The notes beneath the pieces are model-generated. The model saw nothing but the letters and a program-made list of their open reading frames with translations. It was not told the origin of the DNA and made no database searches. The translations under genes and the position numbers were made by a program. From Nitrosomonas sp. (lineage in GTDB: Bacteria; Pseudomonadota; Gammaproteobacteria; Burkholderiales; Nitrosomonadaceae), in contig NZ_JAHBZY010000007.1 in the NCBI RefSeq assembly GCF_019635155.1, positions 62,001 to 126,000 of the forward strand: 64,000 nucleotides of DNA, given 5' to 3'. Positions 48,978-55,572 of this stretch are shown here, in pieces. Within the stretch, counting starts at the first letter, position 1, and each line of letters starts with the position of its first letter.

Positions 48978-49579
48978 TTTTTTCTTATGCTGTTTTTTGT
49001 ATTTTTATCCTACCCCCTTAAAAACTTGTCGGAACAGTCGGAACAGTCGGAACAAAATCTTGAAACCCGCATGAATCATTGCTTTCCGTGTTCCGACATT
49101 TTCAAAAAACGTTCCGACAAACCCCATTTTGTTCCGACAATTTGGGGTAATTCGTGGGTTTTATGCTTCGATTGGTACCGGATATTTTGAGATTTTCAGC
49201 AAGTTTTAATACGAAAATCCGGCGCGGAATGATCCTGTTGTCCACCTCACGCCAAGGAACAACTGCATTATTAGCATTGTTATGCACACCCGCCATTCAT
49301 AGCTCATAAATAATTATTCAAATGAATGCGCAAACACACACAAAGTATAAAAACACCGATTAACTCATTGTAATAAAACAATTCCCCACTTCGACTTTAC
49401 TATAAAAACCAACTGCGTATAACGAGCATTATGTTAAATAATACAACTATAACTATTTACCACTTTATGATAAATTTTATTTAATTTTATTACATTATTT
49501 CCCACCTATGAATAAAGTTGCTTTAATTGTTTTTACTTGCTAAGATGCGTAATTATTCTCACGCGCGCGCGAAAGCACT
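48978..49579. other. Iteron block and AT-rich stretch, possible origin
   Basis: This 600 bp stretch has no convincing gene. A short frame at 48987 merely translates the iterons. It contains the left GTCGGAAC cluster (49028-49138), then an AT-rich segment from about 49300 to 49560 with long A/T runs. It ends with an ACGCGCGCGCG stretch just before the Xre-like gene. Iterons plus an adjacent AT-rich region are the usual layout of a replication origin. Confidence 0.5.
49028..49138 (+). repeat. Left cluster of six GTCGGAAC iterons
   Basis: Three forward copies of GTCGGAAC start at 49028, 49037 and 49046 (9-bp spacing). Three reverse copies (GTTCCGAC) start at 49090, 49111 and 49131. The whole block is repeated, inverted and highly similar, at 58255-58366. 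Confidence 0.9.
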
Positions 49580-49834
49580 ATGAAGCAGGAAGAAATGACA
49601 CGGGATGAGTTCAGAAACGGATTAGCAAAATTGAATTGGAAGCAATCTGATTTTGCAATGGAAGCGGGGGTTACTCCGGTCGCAGTCAGCAATTGGTTGA
49701 CCGGGATCGCGCCGTTACCAGTATGGGCGCAACGGCATTTGAAACTATTAATAACACTTCATGATGTGGCCGCTACCCTACTCGAACCGCCCACAAAGAA
49801 AGCCAAAATGGCGCGGCGTGATGCCGTTTCATAA
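49580..49834 (+). CDS. Xre-like helix-turn-helix protein
   Basis: The 84-residue protein carries a helix-turn-helix of the Xre/Cro type (LNWKQSDFAMEAGVTPVAVS, then NWLTG, about residues 17-41), followed by a basic tail. It is probably a DNA-binding regulator of element genes. An in-frame ATG at 49595 preceded by AGGAAG is an alternative start. It faces the HicAB operon and follows the AT-rich iteron region, so it may control replication or excision. Confidence 0.75.
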   Translation: MKQEEMTRDEFRNGLAKLNWKQSDFAMEAGVTPVAVSNWLTGIAPLPVWAQRHLKLLITLHDVAATLLEPPTKKAKMARRDAVS

Positions 49835-49874
49835 ATCGAAGGAAACGCCAAAGGCATGCGGCATTAATTGCCTT

Positions 49875-50273
49875 TCAAGTGCAAGCTTCCTGTAAAGCTT
49901 TACGGGCAATAAAGCTTGAGCGTGATTCGCCTGCTGCCTTGGCTGCTGCATCAATGCGCCGCAATACACGGGCGGGCAGCGTGATGTTTATTCTTTCCGC
50001 CTTGTCCGATAATTCAGAAAGATCAATCGTTACCACGGCCCACACGCAGCCGGAAAACTCCGGATTCGATTGATGTTCACCGATAGAACGCGGTTCAGGA
50101 ATCGCAGATCCATCATCAATCGCCGTTTCGAGCCATAATTCAACCGCCTCCCGTGCGTTGTCAATCGCTTCATCCAGAGTATCGCCCGCCGAAAAACAGC
50201 CCGGCAAATCGGGAACGATCACGCCGAAAGCGTGCTTATCGTCTCCCGGTTCAATCACAATTGGGAATCTCAT
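49875..50273 (-). CDS. hicB: HicB antitoxin
   Basis: The 132-residue antitoxin has the N-terminal HicB RNase-H-like fold (FPIVIEPGDDKHAFGVIVPD, then LPGCFSAGDTLDEAIDNARE). The C-terminal ribbon-helix-helix has INITLPARVLRRIDAAAKAA. It neutralises HicA and binds the operon's operator. It lies 13 bp downstream of hicA, the hicA-then-hicB order. The RHH form of HicB fits with the palindromic operator at the hicA start. Confidence 0.93.
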   Translation of the reverse strand: MRFPIVIEPGDDKHAFGVIVPDLPGCFSAGDTLDEAIDNAREAVELWLETAIDDGSAIPEPRSIGEHQSNPEFSGCVWAVVTIDLSELSDKAERINITLPARVLRRIDAAAKAAGESRSSFIARKALQEACT

Positions 50274-50286
50274 TTTTTACACTCCT

Positions 50287-50469
50287 TTATTTCAAACCAG
50301 CCTGCTTCAATAACTTGTTAACAAGCCCTATTCCTAAATCTTTTTTAGGGTGGGGAACAGTGATATGCCCGGATCGTTCCGGGTGTGTATAGATATGATG
50401 CGATCCCTTCACGCCTCGAAGCACCCACCCTGCTTTTTCAAGTTGCCTGATAATCTCCGCACTACTCAT
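50287..50469 (-). CDS. hicA: HicA toxin (mRNA interferase)
   Basis: The 60-residue toxin has the HicA dsRBD-like fold: the segment KAGWVLRGVKGSHHIYTHPE with the catalytic His in GSHHIY, then ITVPHPKKDLGIGLVNKLLK. I start at ATG 50469 because the upstream codons (from 50487) fall inside the operator palindrome. HicA cleaves mRNA during translation when HicB is lost. The ATG lies about 7 bp after a perfect -10 box, so its mRNA may be leaderless. Confidence 0.92.
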   Translation of the reverse strand: MSSAEIIRQLEKAGWVLRGVKGSHHIYTHPERSGHITVPHPKKDLGIGLVNKLLKQAGLK

Positions 50470-50471
50470 AA

Positions 50472-50486
50472 TGTGTATTATACACA
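50472..50486 (-). promoter_or_regulatory. hicAB operator palindrome overlapping the -10 box
   Basis: TGTGTATTATACACA is a perfect 15-bp palindrome. On the minus strand it contains TATAAT (50477-50482), which places a transcription start at about the hicA ATG (50469). HicB bound here would block the polymerase. The -35 box is weak or absent. Confidence 0.7.
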
Positions 50487-50567
50487 CTTAACGACACAAT
50501 AGATAAAAAGCTAAATTTCCATAAGACTACTTGTTGATAAAACAAGCTCTTAAGATAAACTAATTCA

Positions 50568-50658
50568 TCACTCCATAGTTCGGCGGAACGAAAAACGGAT
50601 ACCTTTACCGTCTTGGAGCGACCTATCTTGAAGGGCAATACTTTGAAAGGGTGTTATG
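50568..50658 (+). ncRNA. Putative structured leader, copy A
   Basis: Core 50568-50621 folds as an outer stem (TCACTCCA with TGGAGCGA, one mismatch) enclosing two hairpins. Hairpin 1 is GTTC-GGCG-GAAC; hairpin 2 is ACGG-loop-CCGT with the loop ATACCTTTA. It then continues with a TTGAAGGG stretch, and ATG at 50656 gives only four codons before TGA. Copy B (52618-52709) has the same layout with compensatory base changes. Copy A looks like a leader whose gene has been lost. The fold is drawn by eye and is not tested. Confidence 0.55.
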
Positions 50659-50955
50659 GATTTTTTTTGAAGAGTATAGATGACAAGAACGAATTTACGA
50701 TGCACTTGAAATTATTCACCCTATGACGTAACGAAACGTTACCCCATCATCCAATCAAGCTATACCGGTGCAGATAAATATCATGAATAATTTATAACCC
50801 ACCCTCAAATTGAGGGTGAGATAAGATTGCCGCCAATTTGTCCCAAACCGGGAAGCCGGTTCATTTAGAGCCGCAATTTCGCGGAGTCCTCGTGCATCAA
50901 CAAACAGGGAAAGAATACCCGATGATCCGCCTAAATCTCTTTAATCCAGTTTGAA

Positions 50956-51429
50956 TCAATCCTGTTCAGTTTTTAGGATTTTTCCGAAGGTATCCAATTC
51001 GAGTTCAAGCTCTTTACCTTCCGTTTTAATTTCGACTTCGTAGCCCGTAATCGTGCCATCAGGTGCCATAACCTTCTCCGCCTCTTTGATAGTTGCTTCT
51101 GGGTATGCTTTGGTTATGGCTTGAACTACTGGTTCCGGGAGCGTTTTTACGTCAATGGCTTCCTCCTTCTGCAAAACTACCCCTTCAGAGTCATATAGAA
51201 TTTCATACTCTTTGCCATTTTCTTTGTATTCCACTTCATAAGCAGCTTTCCCTTCAATCATTTCCTTCTCAAATTCAACCTCTTTGGCATTTGGGTAGGC
51301 TTTCTCGAAAGCTTCAAGTACTGCTTTTGGTACTTGGTCTTTGCTTACCTTTTCCTCGGCAGCATTAACCGAGTTGAATGTAAGTAATACAACAACCAAT
51401 AAAGCTACAAACGAAAATTGTGTTTTCAT
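50956..51429 (-). CDS. Periplasmic PepSY-like protein, two tandem repeats
   Basis: The 157-residue protein has a signal peptide (residues 1-23, cleavage after VNA-A) and two tandem PepSY-like/DUF2874 repeats (about 33-85 and 92-152). Each carries a 'VxAFEKAYPNAKEVEFEKE'-type helix and an acidic beta-sheet (YEVEYKENGKEYEILYD). It is very acidic and Lys-rich. Such proteins are periplasmic and often found with cation- or redox-linked envelope genes; the function is unknown. It is probable cargo of the element, between the two structured leader copies. Confidence 0.8.
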   Translation of the reverse strand: MKTQFSFVALLVVVLLTFNSVNAAEEKVSKDQVPKAVLEAFEKAYPNAKEVEFEKEMIEGKAAYEVEYKENGKEYEILYDSEGVVLQKEEAIDVKTLPEPVVQAITKAYPEATIKEAEKVMAPDGTITGYEVEIKTEGKELELELDTFGKILKTEQD

Positions 51430-51744
51430 TAGATACTCCTTCGGCTTCAGCCAAAAATGAATTGATAAAAACCTTTTGATACACTTGAATTTTTAAGTGT
51501 AACTACTAAGACCTCAGTAAAATAATTTCGTTGTCTGTGAGGATTCGCATTACTCGTTGAAATCCTTTATTAGGAACACCCTATATTTTCAACATTTAGA
51601 GCTACTCGCATAAGTTACCCGCTTTTTTGAAAAGCGCTCCCCTGTTCTTCGTGTCGATTGCCCGATATCTGAGCAACCCAAATCTTGACTTCAAATCCAA
51701 AAATCGACTCGGGAAGCAAGGCAATGGCCTTGAGTCAATTCCAA
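51430..51744. other. Intergenic gap, nothing recognised
   Basis: About 315 bp between the PepSY-like gene and the DUF3579 gene holds no supported gene. It should contain the PepSY promoter at its left end and the DUF3579 3' end region at its right. No hairpin or repeat stood out. Confidence 0.4.
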
Positions 51745-52131
51745 TCAATATCTAAAAGGAAATTTAACCTTTCTCTGTTGCATCAATAGAATCAATCTAA
51801 GTTTTCTCATAAATGATATGAATTGCATTTCTGCGGCAACTGTATCCTGACAAATCACTTCTTTTCCTGGTATTACTTGAAGCCTATTGTCATAGGCAAA
51901 ATCCATAATAAATTTGTAACCATCCGGATTTGTACCTTTTAAAGCCACCTCAACCAACACACAAACTTTACCCTGACGAATAACGGGATGGGCATATTTT
52001 GAGTACACCCAACGGCTATTCTTGTAACATGCAAGTGTTCCGCAGAGTCTTTCCGCCCAATCGCTTGGCCTGAATGGTTGATTATCTTCGGTTACACCCA
52101 GAATCAACCACTCTTTCGGCTCGGTTTTCAT
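51745..52131 (-). CDS. DUF3579 protein
   Basis: The 128-residue protein has the DUF3579 signature (EWLILGVTEDNQPFRPSDWA, then ERLCG) and the conserved later segment FIMDFAYDNRLQVI. I start at ATG 52131; the longer frame begins at a TTG. The C-terminal tail (MRKLRLILLMQQRKVKFPF) is longer and more basic than usual, possibly because of a changed 3' end. DUF3579 proteins are small betaproteobacterial proteins of unknown function. It lies alone on the minus strand within the element. Confidence 0.75.
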   Translation of the reverse strand: MKTEPKEWLILGVTEDNQPFRPSDWAERLCGTLACYKNSRWVYSKYAHPVIRQGKVCVLVEVALKGTNPDGYKFIMDFAYDNRLQVIPGKEVICQDTVAAEMQFISFMRKLRLILLMQQRKVKFPFRY

Positions 52132-52617
52132 AGGATTAACCAGCAATGAAAAGAGAATCTACAATTACGGAACTGCTTGACCATGGACCATAGCAGTTTT
52201 TCTGTAGCAACAATTAAGAGTGAACAGCTAATTACTCTACTGTCACTATTCCAAACGGTAATTGAGGAATTTTTGCAAACAATGGATGGCCATTCCATCG
52301 TATCAAGATGAAAATTTCGATAATCGCAATGCTTTATGCAAACCTCGAACTGATCCATCGATCCACCTCCACAGAGGGCAATGCGTTCAGATAAATTTCA
52401 AACGGTTGCTCAAACCTTGACACCCAAATTTCAGTTATATTTTGAAATAGTTAATATGAAAATCCTGTGAAGCGGGATAGCAAAAACATACAGAAAAAAT
52501 TCACATTCCTTTGAAAAAGTAAATCCACGTTTTTTTGTGCATATCTTGGCTTCAAATCTAATAACGCTTCGGGAAATTTTTGAGTAGAAAAAGATTTTTC
52601 CGGCTAGAATTATTTAA
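52132..52617. other. Leader region before copy B, weak promoter hint
   Basis: No gene was recognised. A perfect TTGACA at 52417-52422 lies about 190 bp ahead of copy B, but no good -10 box at 16-18 bp follows (TATTTT at 15 bp is the best). A 76-codon minus-strand frame at 52128-52358 has no homology I know and is not called. Confidence 0.35.
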
Positions 52618-52709
52618 TCACTCCATAGCCCGGCCAGGCGAAAAAGCGGATACCTTCAACCGCCTTGGAGTGACCTTTCTTGAAGGGTGCACTTTTGAAG
52701 GGATGTGCT
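52618..52709 (+). ncRNA. Putative structured leader, copy B
   Basis: Core 52618-52673 has a perfect 8-bp outer stem (TCACTCCA with TGGAGTGA). Inside are hairpin 1 (GCC...GGC) and hairpin 2 (GCGG with CCGC, loop ATACCTTCAA). Compared with copy A, two pairs of hairpin 1 change T-A to C-G and the base pair of hairpin 2 changes A-T to G-C. The 3' part carries two TTGAAGGG boxes, the second serving as ribosome-binding site for the gene at 52710. It may be a regulatory leader of that gene. It resembles no RNA family I know. Confidence 0.6.
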
Positions 52710-53522
52710 ATGCCAGGAAAAGGCAAGAAATCCAATAAGCCAGCAGTCAAAGAACTACCTGATCGATACCCGCGTACTGAAGAAATACTCATTTTTAGTG
52801 ATATCAGTGACCTTGATCATGTATTCGGTTTACTCGACCAATTAAATGAAAACGCCAATTCAGCACCGCCCAATATTTCAAGTAATGAATGGGAAGATAT
52901 ATTTAAATATTCAACTATGTGCTACCTCATTGGGCAACTTAAAAAAGCATGTTTCGAGTATGAGCGGTTTTGGATTGATGAAGAAGATTGGAATTTGGAA
53001 GAGGATGAAGAATTTAATGAATACATGAATGATCCTGAAGAGCTTTGGTGGCTTGTCAATGAACTTGATCATGGCAGATGGGGGCTGGTGAATGGAAAAA
53101 ACACAAGATTCTATGACCCGGCGTACCATGCCGCTGCAAGATCATTGCAAATGGCCATGTATACCTATAAATATGTTGGTGATCATGAATGGGTAAGTTA
53201 TTGCATTAACGAATTAAAACAAACCTTAACTCGCTACCATGCCGCTTCGCTTGAAATCGTTATGCACAGGGATAATATTTATTTGAGCAGTAAGCAAAAA
53301 TATTTTCCTTCGATTGATAGGATGAACGCCGGAAATAAAAAACGTATTTGTGAACAGCAGGAAGAAGCGGCAGCTAATTACGCGGAAATCAAACGGGAAT
53401 TTAGTGAATTATCTAAAATTAAACCTCATAAGAATAAAACAAATCTCGTAAAAGAATTAGTATCAAAAGGATATGGCGAAAGAACTATCTGGCGTGCATT
53501 AAAAGATAATCCTGATTCATAA
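52710..53522 (+). CDS. Unknown 270-residue protein behind structured leader
   Basis: The protein starts MPGKGKKSNKPAVKELPDRY with a basic, disordered N-terminus. A strongly acidic helical part follows (EDWNLEEDEEFNEYMNDPEE near residues 92-111). Aromatic-rich helices (TRFYDPAYHAAARSLQMAMY) come next, and the C-terminus looks like a winged- or helix-turn-helix segment (LVKELVSKGYGERTIWRALK). I use ATG 52710, which has GAAGGG a few bases upstream; TTG 52680 is in frame but lies inside the leader. A DNA-binding regulator is possible, but I do not recognise a family. It is upstream of alpA. Confidence 0.7.
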   Translation: MPGKGKKSNKPAVKELPDRYPRTEEILIFSDISDLDHVFGLLDQLNENANSAPPNISSNEWEDIFKYSTMCYLIGQLKKACFEYERFWIDEEDWNLEEDEEFNEYMNDPEELWWLVNELDHGRWGLVNGKNTRFYDPAYHAAARSLQMAMYTYKYVGDHEWVSYCINELKQTLTRYHAASLEIVMHRDNIYLSSKQKYFPSIDRMNAGNKKRICEQQEEAAANYAEIKREFSELSKIKPHKNKTNLVKELVSKGYGERTIWRALKDNPDS

Positions 53523-53673
53523 GAATAGCTTATCGCTTTTCTAGCCTTTCTTTTTTTACATCGAAAAAACTACTGTCACGCCGGTTGTGTGGCAGTTTCA
53601 TCACATTTCATCATTCACACAACGCCCAGCAATTCCGGGCGGATTCATTAGTACAAATAATGTTTATAGGTGA

Positions 53674-53931
53674 ATGATGACAAACAAACTATTACGGCTT
53701 CCGCGCGTGTTAGAACTGCGTGGAAAAAGCCGATCAGCACATTACGATGATATTCAAAAAGGCATGATGACGCCGCCGGTTAATTTGGGCGGGCGCTCAG
53801 TTGGGTGGCCGGAAAATGAAGTGGCTGCAATTAACGCCGCCCTGATTGCCGGTAAATCTGAAAGCGAAATTAAAGAGCTTGTTAAGCGATTGATTGCAGA
53901 TCGCCAGAACTCATGCGAGGTGGCGGCATGA
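53674..53931 (+). CDS. AlpA-family excision/transcription regulator
   Basis: The 85-residue MerR-like winged helix-turn-helix protein has the AlpA/CP4-57 pattern: LPRVLELRGKSRSAHYDDIQ near residues 8-27, then GGRSVGWPENEV and a helical tail. Such proteins activate integrase or act as excisionases in P4-like elements. An AGGTGA box precedes two consecutive ATGs (53674, 53677). It overlaps the next gene by 4 bp. Confidence 0.85.
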   Translation: MMTNKLLRLPRVLELRGKSRSAHYDDIQKGMMTPPVNLGGRSVGWPENEVAAINAALIAGKSESEIKELVKRLIADRQNSCEVAA

Positions 53932-54380
53932 GCAATCAGCTAACCCCTACCGACCTGATGCTACAAGCGCGGGATTCAGCAGAAACATACTTCAATCAAT
54001 CGGTCCGCATCATTGATTCTAAATTCGGTGAAGGTTATGCCAAAACCCACCCGGAATTAATCGGTGATTTCATGCGAACAGTAGCGGCTGATTTTCATAC
54101 TGCGATTTTGAATCATAAGCTTGATGAACTGATTGCGGAAATTCTGATTCACTTCGATGAGCCGGGGTTAACTTTGCCTATTCAGCTTAACCAATCATCA
54201 GGAAAGATAGCCGCATCGTGCGCTTGCAGAGTATCGCCACCCGCACCCGGTAAGGCGCATGACCTATTGCAAGAATGGATTGCAGGTCATCCGGGGCATA
54301 CGCGGAAACAACACATCTTTGCTTGTGATCTTTTCAAGTGGTTAGATCAACGATCAATAGGAGGCATTCAAGATGAATGA
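53928..54380 (+). CDS. Unknown small protein after alpA
   Basis: The 150-residue protein starts MSNQLTPTDLMLQARDSAET at ATG 53928, overlapping the alpA stop codon by 4 bp. It is mostly helical with no signal or membrane segment (LIGDFMRTVAADFHTAILNH, then KLDELIAEILIHFDEPGL). A region ending in CACRVSPPAPG follows, and then a Trp/His-rich end. I do not recognise a family. Its coupling to alpA suggests a role in the element's regulation or replication. Confidence 0.7.
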   Translation: MSNQLTPTDLMLQARDSAETYFNQSVRIIDSKFGEGYAKTHPELIGDFMRTVAADFHTAILNHKLDELIAEILIHFDEPGLTLPIQLNQSSGKIAASCACRVSPPAPGKAHDLLQEWIAGHPGHTRKQHIFACDLFKWLDQRSIGGIQDE

Positions 54381-54473
54381 TTTTCTATTGACTTTGCCCT
54401 TCTGCTGGGTTTATGCTCGCTGTGCCATTGCAAAATCAATGGACGGGTTTAGCAGCCTGTTACACAAGCGGAT

Positions 54474-54495
54474 ACCGCCGCTGAGCGGTTTTTTT
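54474..54495 (+). terminator. Rho-independent terminator
   Basis: ACCGC, loop CGCTGA, GCGGT, then a run of seven T's. It lies after the alpA operon (gene ending 54380). The short frame over 54373-54654 passes through it and is not called. Confidence 0.75.
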
Positions 54496-54590
54496 ATATC
54501 CGTTATTTATTTGCCCTTTTGTTTTGGGTGGATATTTTGGGGAGCCGAAGGGCTCGCCGGTCTTGTGTCCGGTCTGCTAACCCGATTTAT

Positions 54591-54625
54591 CCGCCCGCCC
54601 CGTGTCCCGCACGGGTGGCGGTTTT
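54591..54625 (+). terminator. Second strong hairpin with T-rich tail
   Basis: A long GC-rich stem (CCGCC and CCCGTG paired with CACGGG and GGCGG) is followed by TTTTC. It lies 33 bp before the next gene start, so it may attenuate or insulate transcription into it. Confidence 0.6.
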
Positions 54626-54657
54626 CTCGAAACCGTTCACACAAAGGAGCATGAATC

Positions 54658-55572
54658 ATGACAATATCTAACACCGCTGCAACCGCAGCAAATCAAATCC
54701 AAGTCGCTGATAGCCCTGCTACATCAACCTGCCACGAACACCGATTGATCCATCCTAATGTGGGTTTTGGCATTGTCTGGAAATTGAAATACCTTGCAAA
54801 TGCAGTTGGTTTCATGTGCCAGGAATTGCGCTCAAGCAAAGACCTGATTGTCTTAACAGAGAATCGGGCGGCGGGATTTAATGCGGCGTTATTTCCTCTT
54901 CAACAAGAAGTCGAAACTATAAGAAGTAACCTGCTTTCGTCGGGCGGTACCGAAGGGGTTTTTCAGAATGTGTTAGAAAATATCAGGCAAGCTGAGAACC
55001 AATTGACATTTCTATCGATAACGCTTACGCCGGGAGAATGTGGTGAAGCGCGTTTCTTCACTCAAAATGATATTCCTAGTTTGTGTTTAATTATAAGCGG
55101 AATCGAAAGCTCTCTCAATGACGCTTTGGCGCAAATGAAATGGTTCGGACGACACGACTTCGCCGGTAACGCTAGCATGTATAAGGATCGCTCAAGGCTT
55201 GTTGAACAAGTACAAACTGCAATCAATGACATTGGCGCGTTGTATCTACGTTTTTGTTATCAAGGGGGTGAATGCGAAGCATTGGATAATAGTGAAGGTG
55301 TTGTGGCTGAATTAAGGCGTCTTGTCGAAGCGGTTTGGGATATAAGCAACATGACGCCGGAAGGTGAACCGCAAAGAGATTTGAATCTTGCGCATGATCT
55401 GTTATTCCACGTATTTAGAGTGTTCGAGTCGAACATGGTGATCGAAAACACCGATTTGGCTCCGCTTTTGTTATCTGTCGATAACGCCGCAAGCACATTA
55501 AGAGTTGTTCTCCGTCAGTTGGAAGAGCAAATCGAAGCAGGTGATGCAGATGCCCACGATTCCCTACATTAA
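54658..55572 (+). CDS. Unknown helical protein ahead of the DUF927 gene
   Basis: The 304-residue protein has mostly alpha-helical content. It has long amphipathic helices (NLLSSGGTEGVFQNVLENIR, then RLVEQVQTAINDIGAL and LAPLLLSVDNAASTL). There is no signal peptide or clear membrane segment. AAAGGAG lies 8 bp before the start; the ATG 7 bp earlier leads to a stop after six codons. Its 3' end overlaps the start of the primase/helicase-like gene by 23 bp, so the two form an operon. I do not recognise the family. Confidence 0.75.
   Translation: MTISNTAATAANQIQVADSPATSTCHEHRLIHPNVGFGIVWKLKYLANAVGFMCQELRSSKDLIVLTENRAAGFNAALFPLQQEVETIRSNLLSSGGTEGVFQNVLENIRQAENQLTFLSITLTPGECGEARFFTQNDIPSLCLIISGIESSLNDALAQMKWFGRHDFAGNASMYKDRSRLVEQVQTAINDIGALYLRFCYQGGECEALDNSEGVVAELRRLVEAVWDISNMTPEGEPQRDLNLAHDLLFHVFRVFESNMVIENTDLAPLLLSVDNAASTLRVVLRQLEEQIEAGDADAHDSLH

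Noticed and set aside
48987-49190. 67-codon frame over the left iterons
   Set aside because: It only translates the repeat array (SEQSEQSEQ) and then a random tail; no ribosome-binding site.
50568-50621. Known ribozyme (hammerhead, twister, etc.) for the structured leader
   Set aside because: I could not match the conserved catalytic cores of those families to this sequence.
52128-52358. 76-codon minus-strand frame ahead of DUF3579
   Set aside because: No recognisable domain, Cys- and Ser-rich random composition, no convincing start signal.
54373-54654. 93-codon frame after the alpA operon
   Set aside because: It passes through a classic terminator and a second strong hairpin, and its composition is unlike a protein; I treat the region as non-coding.
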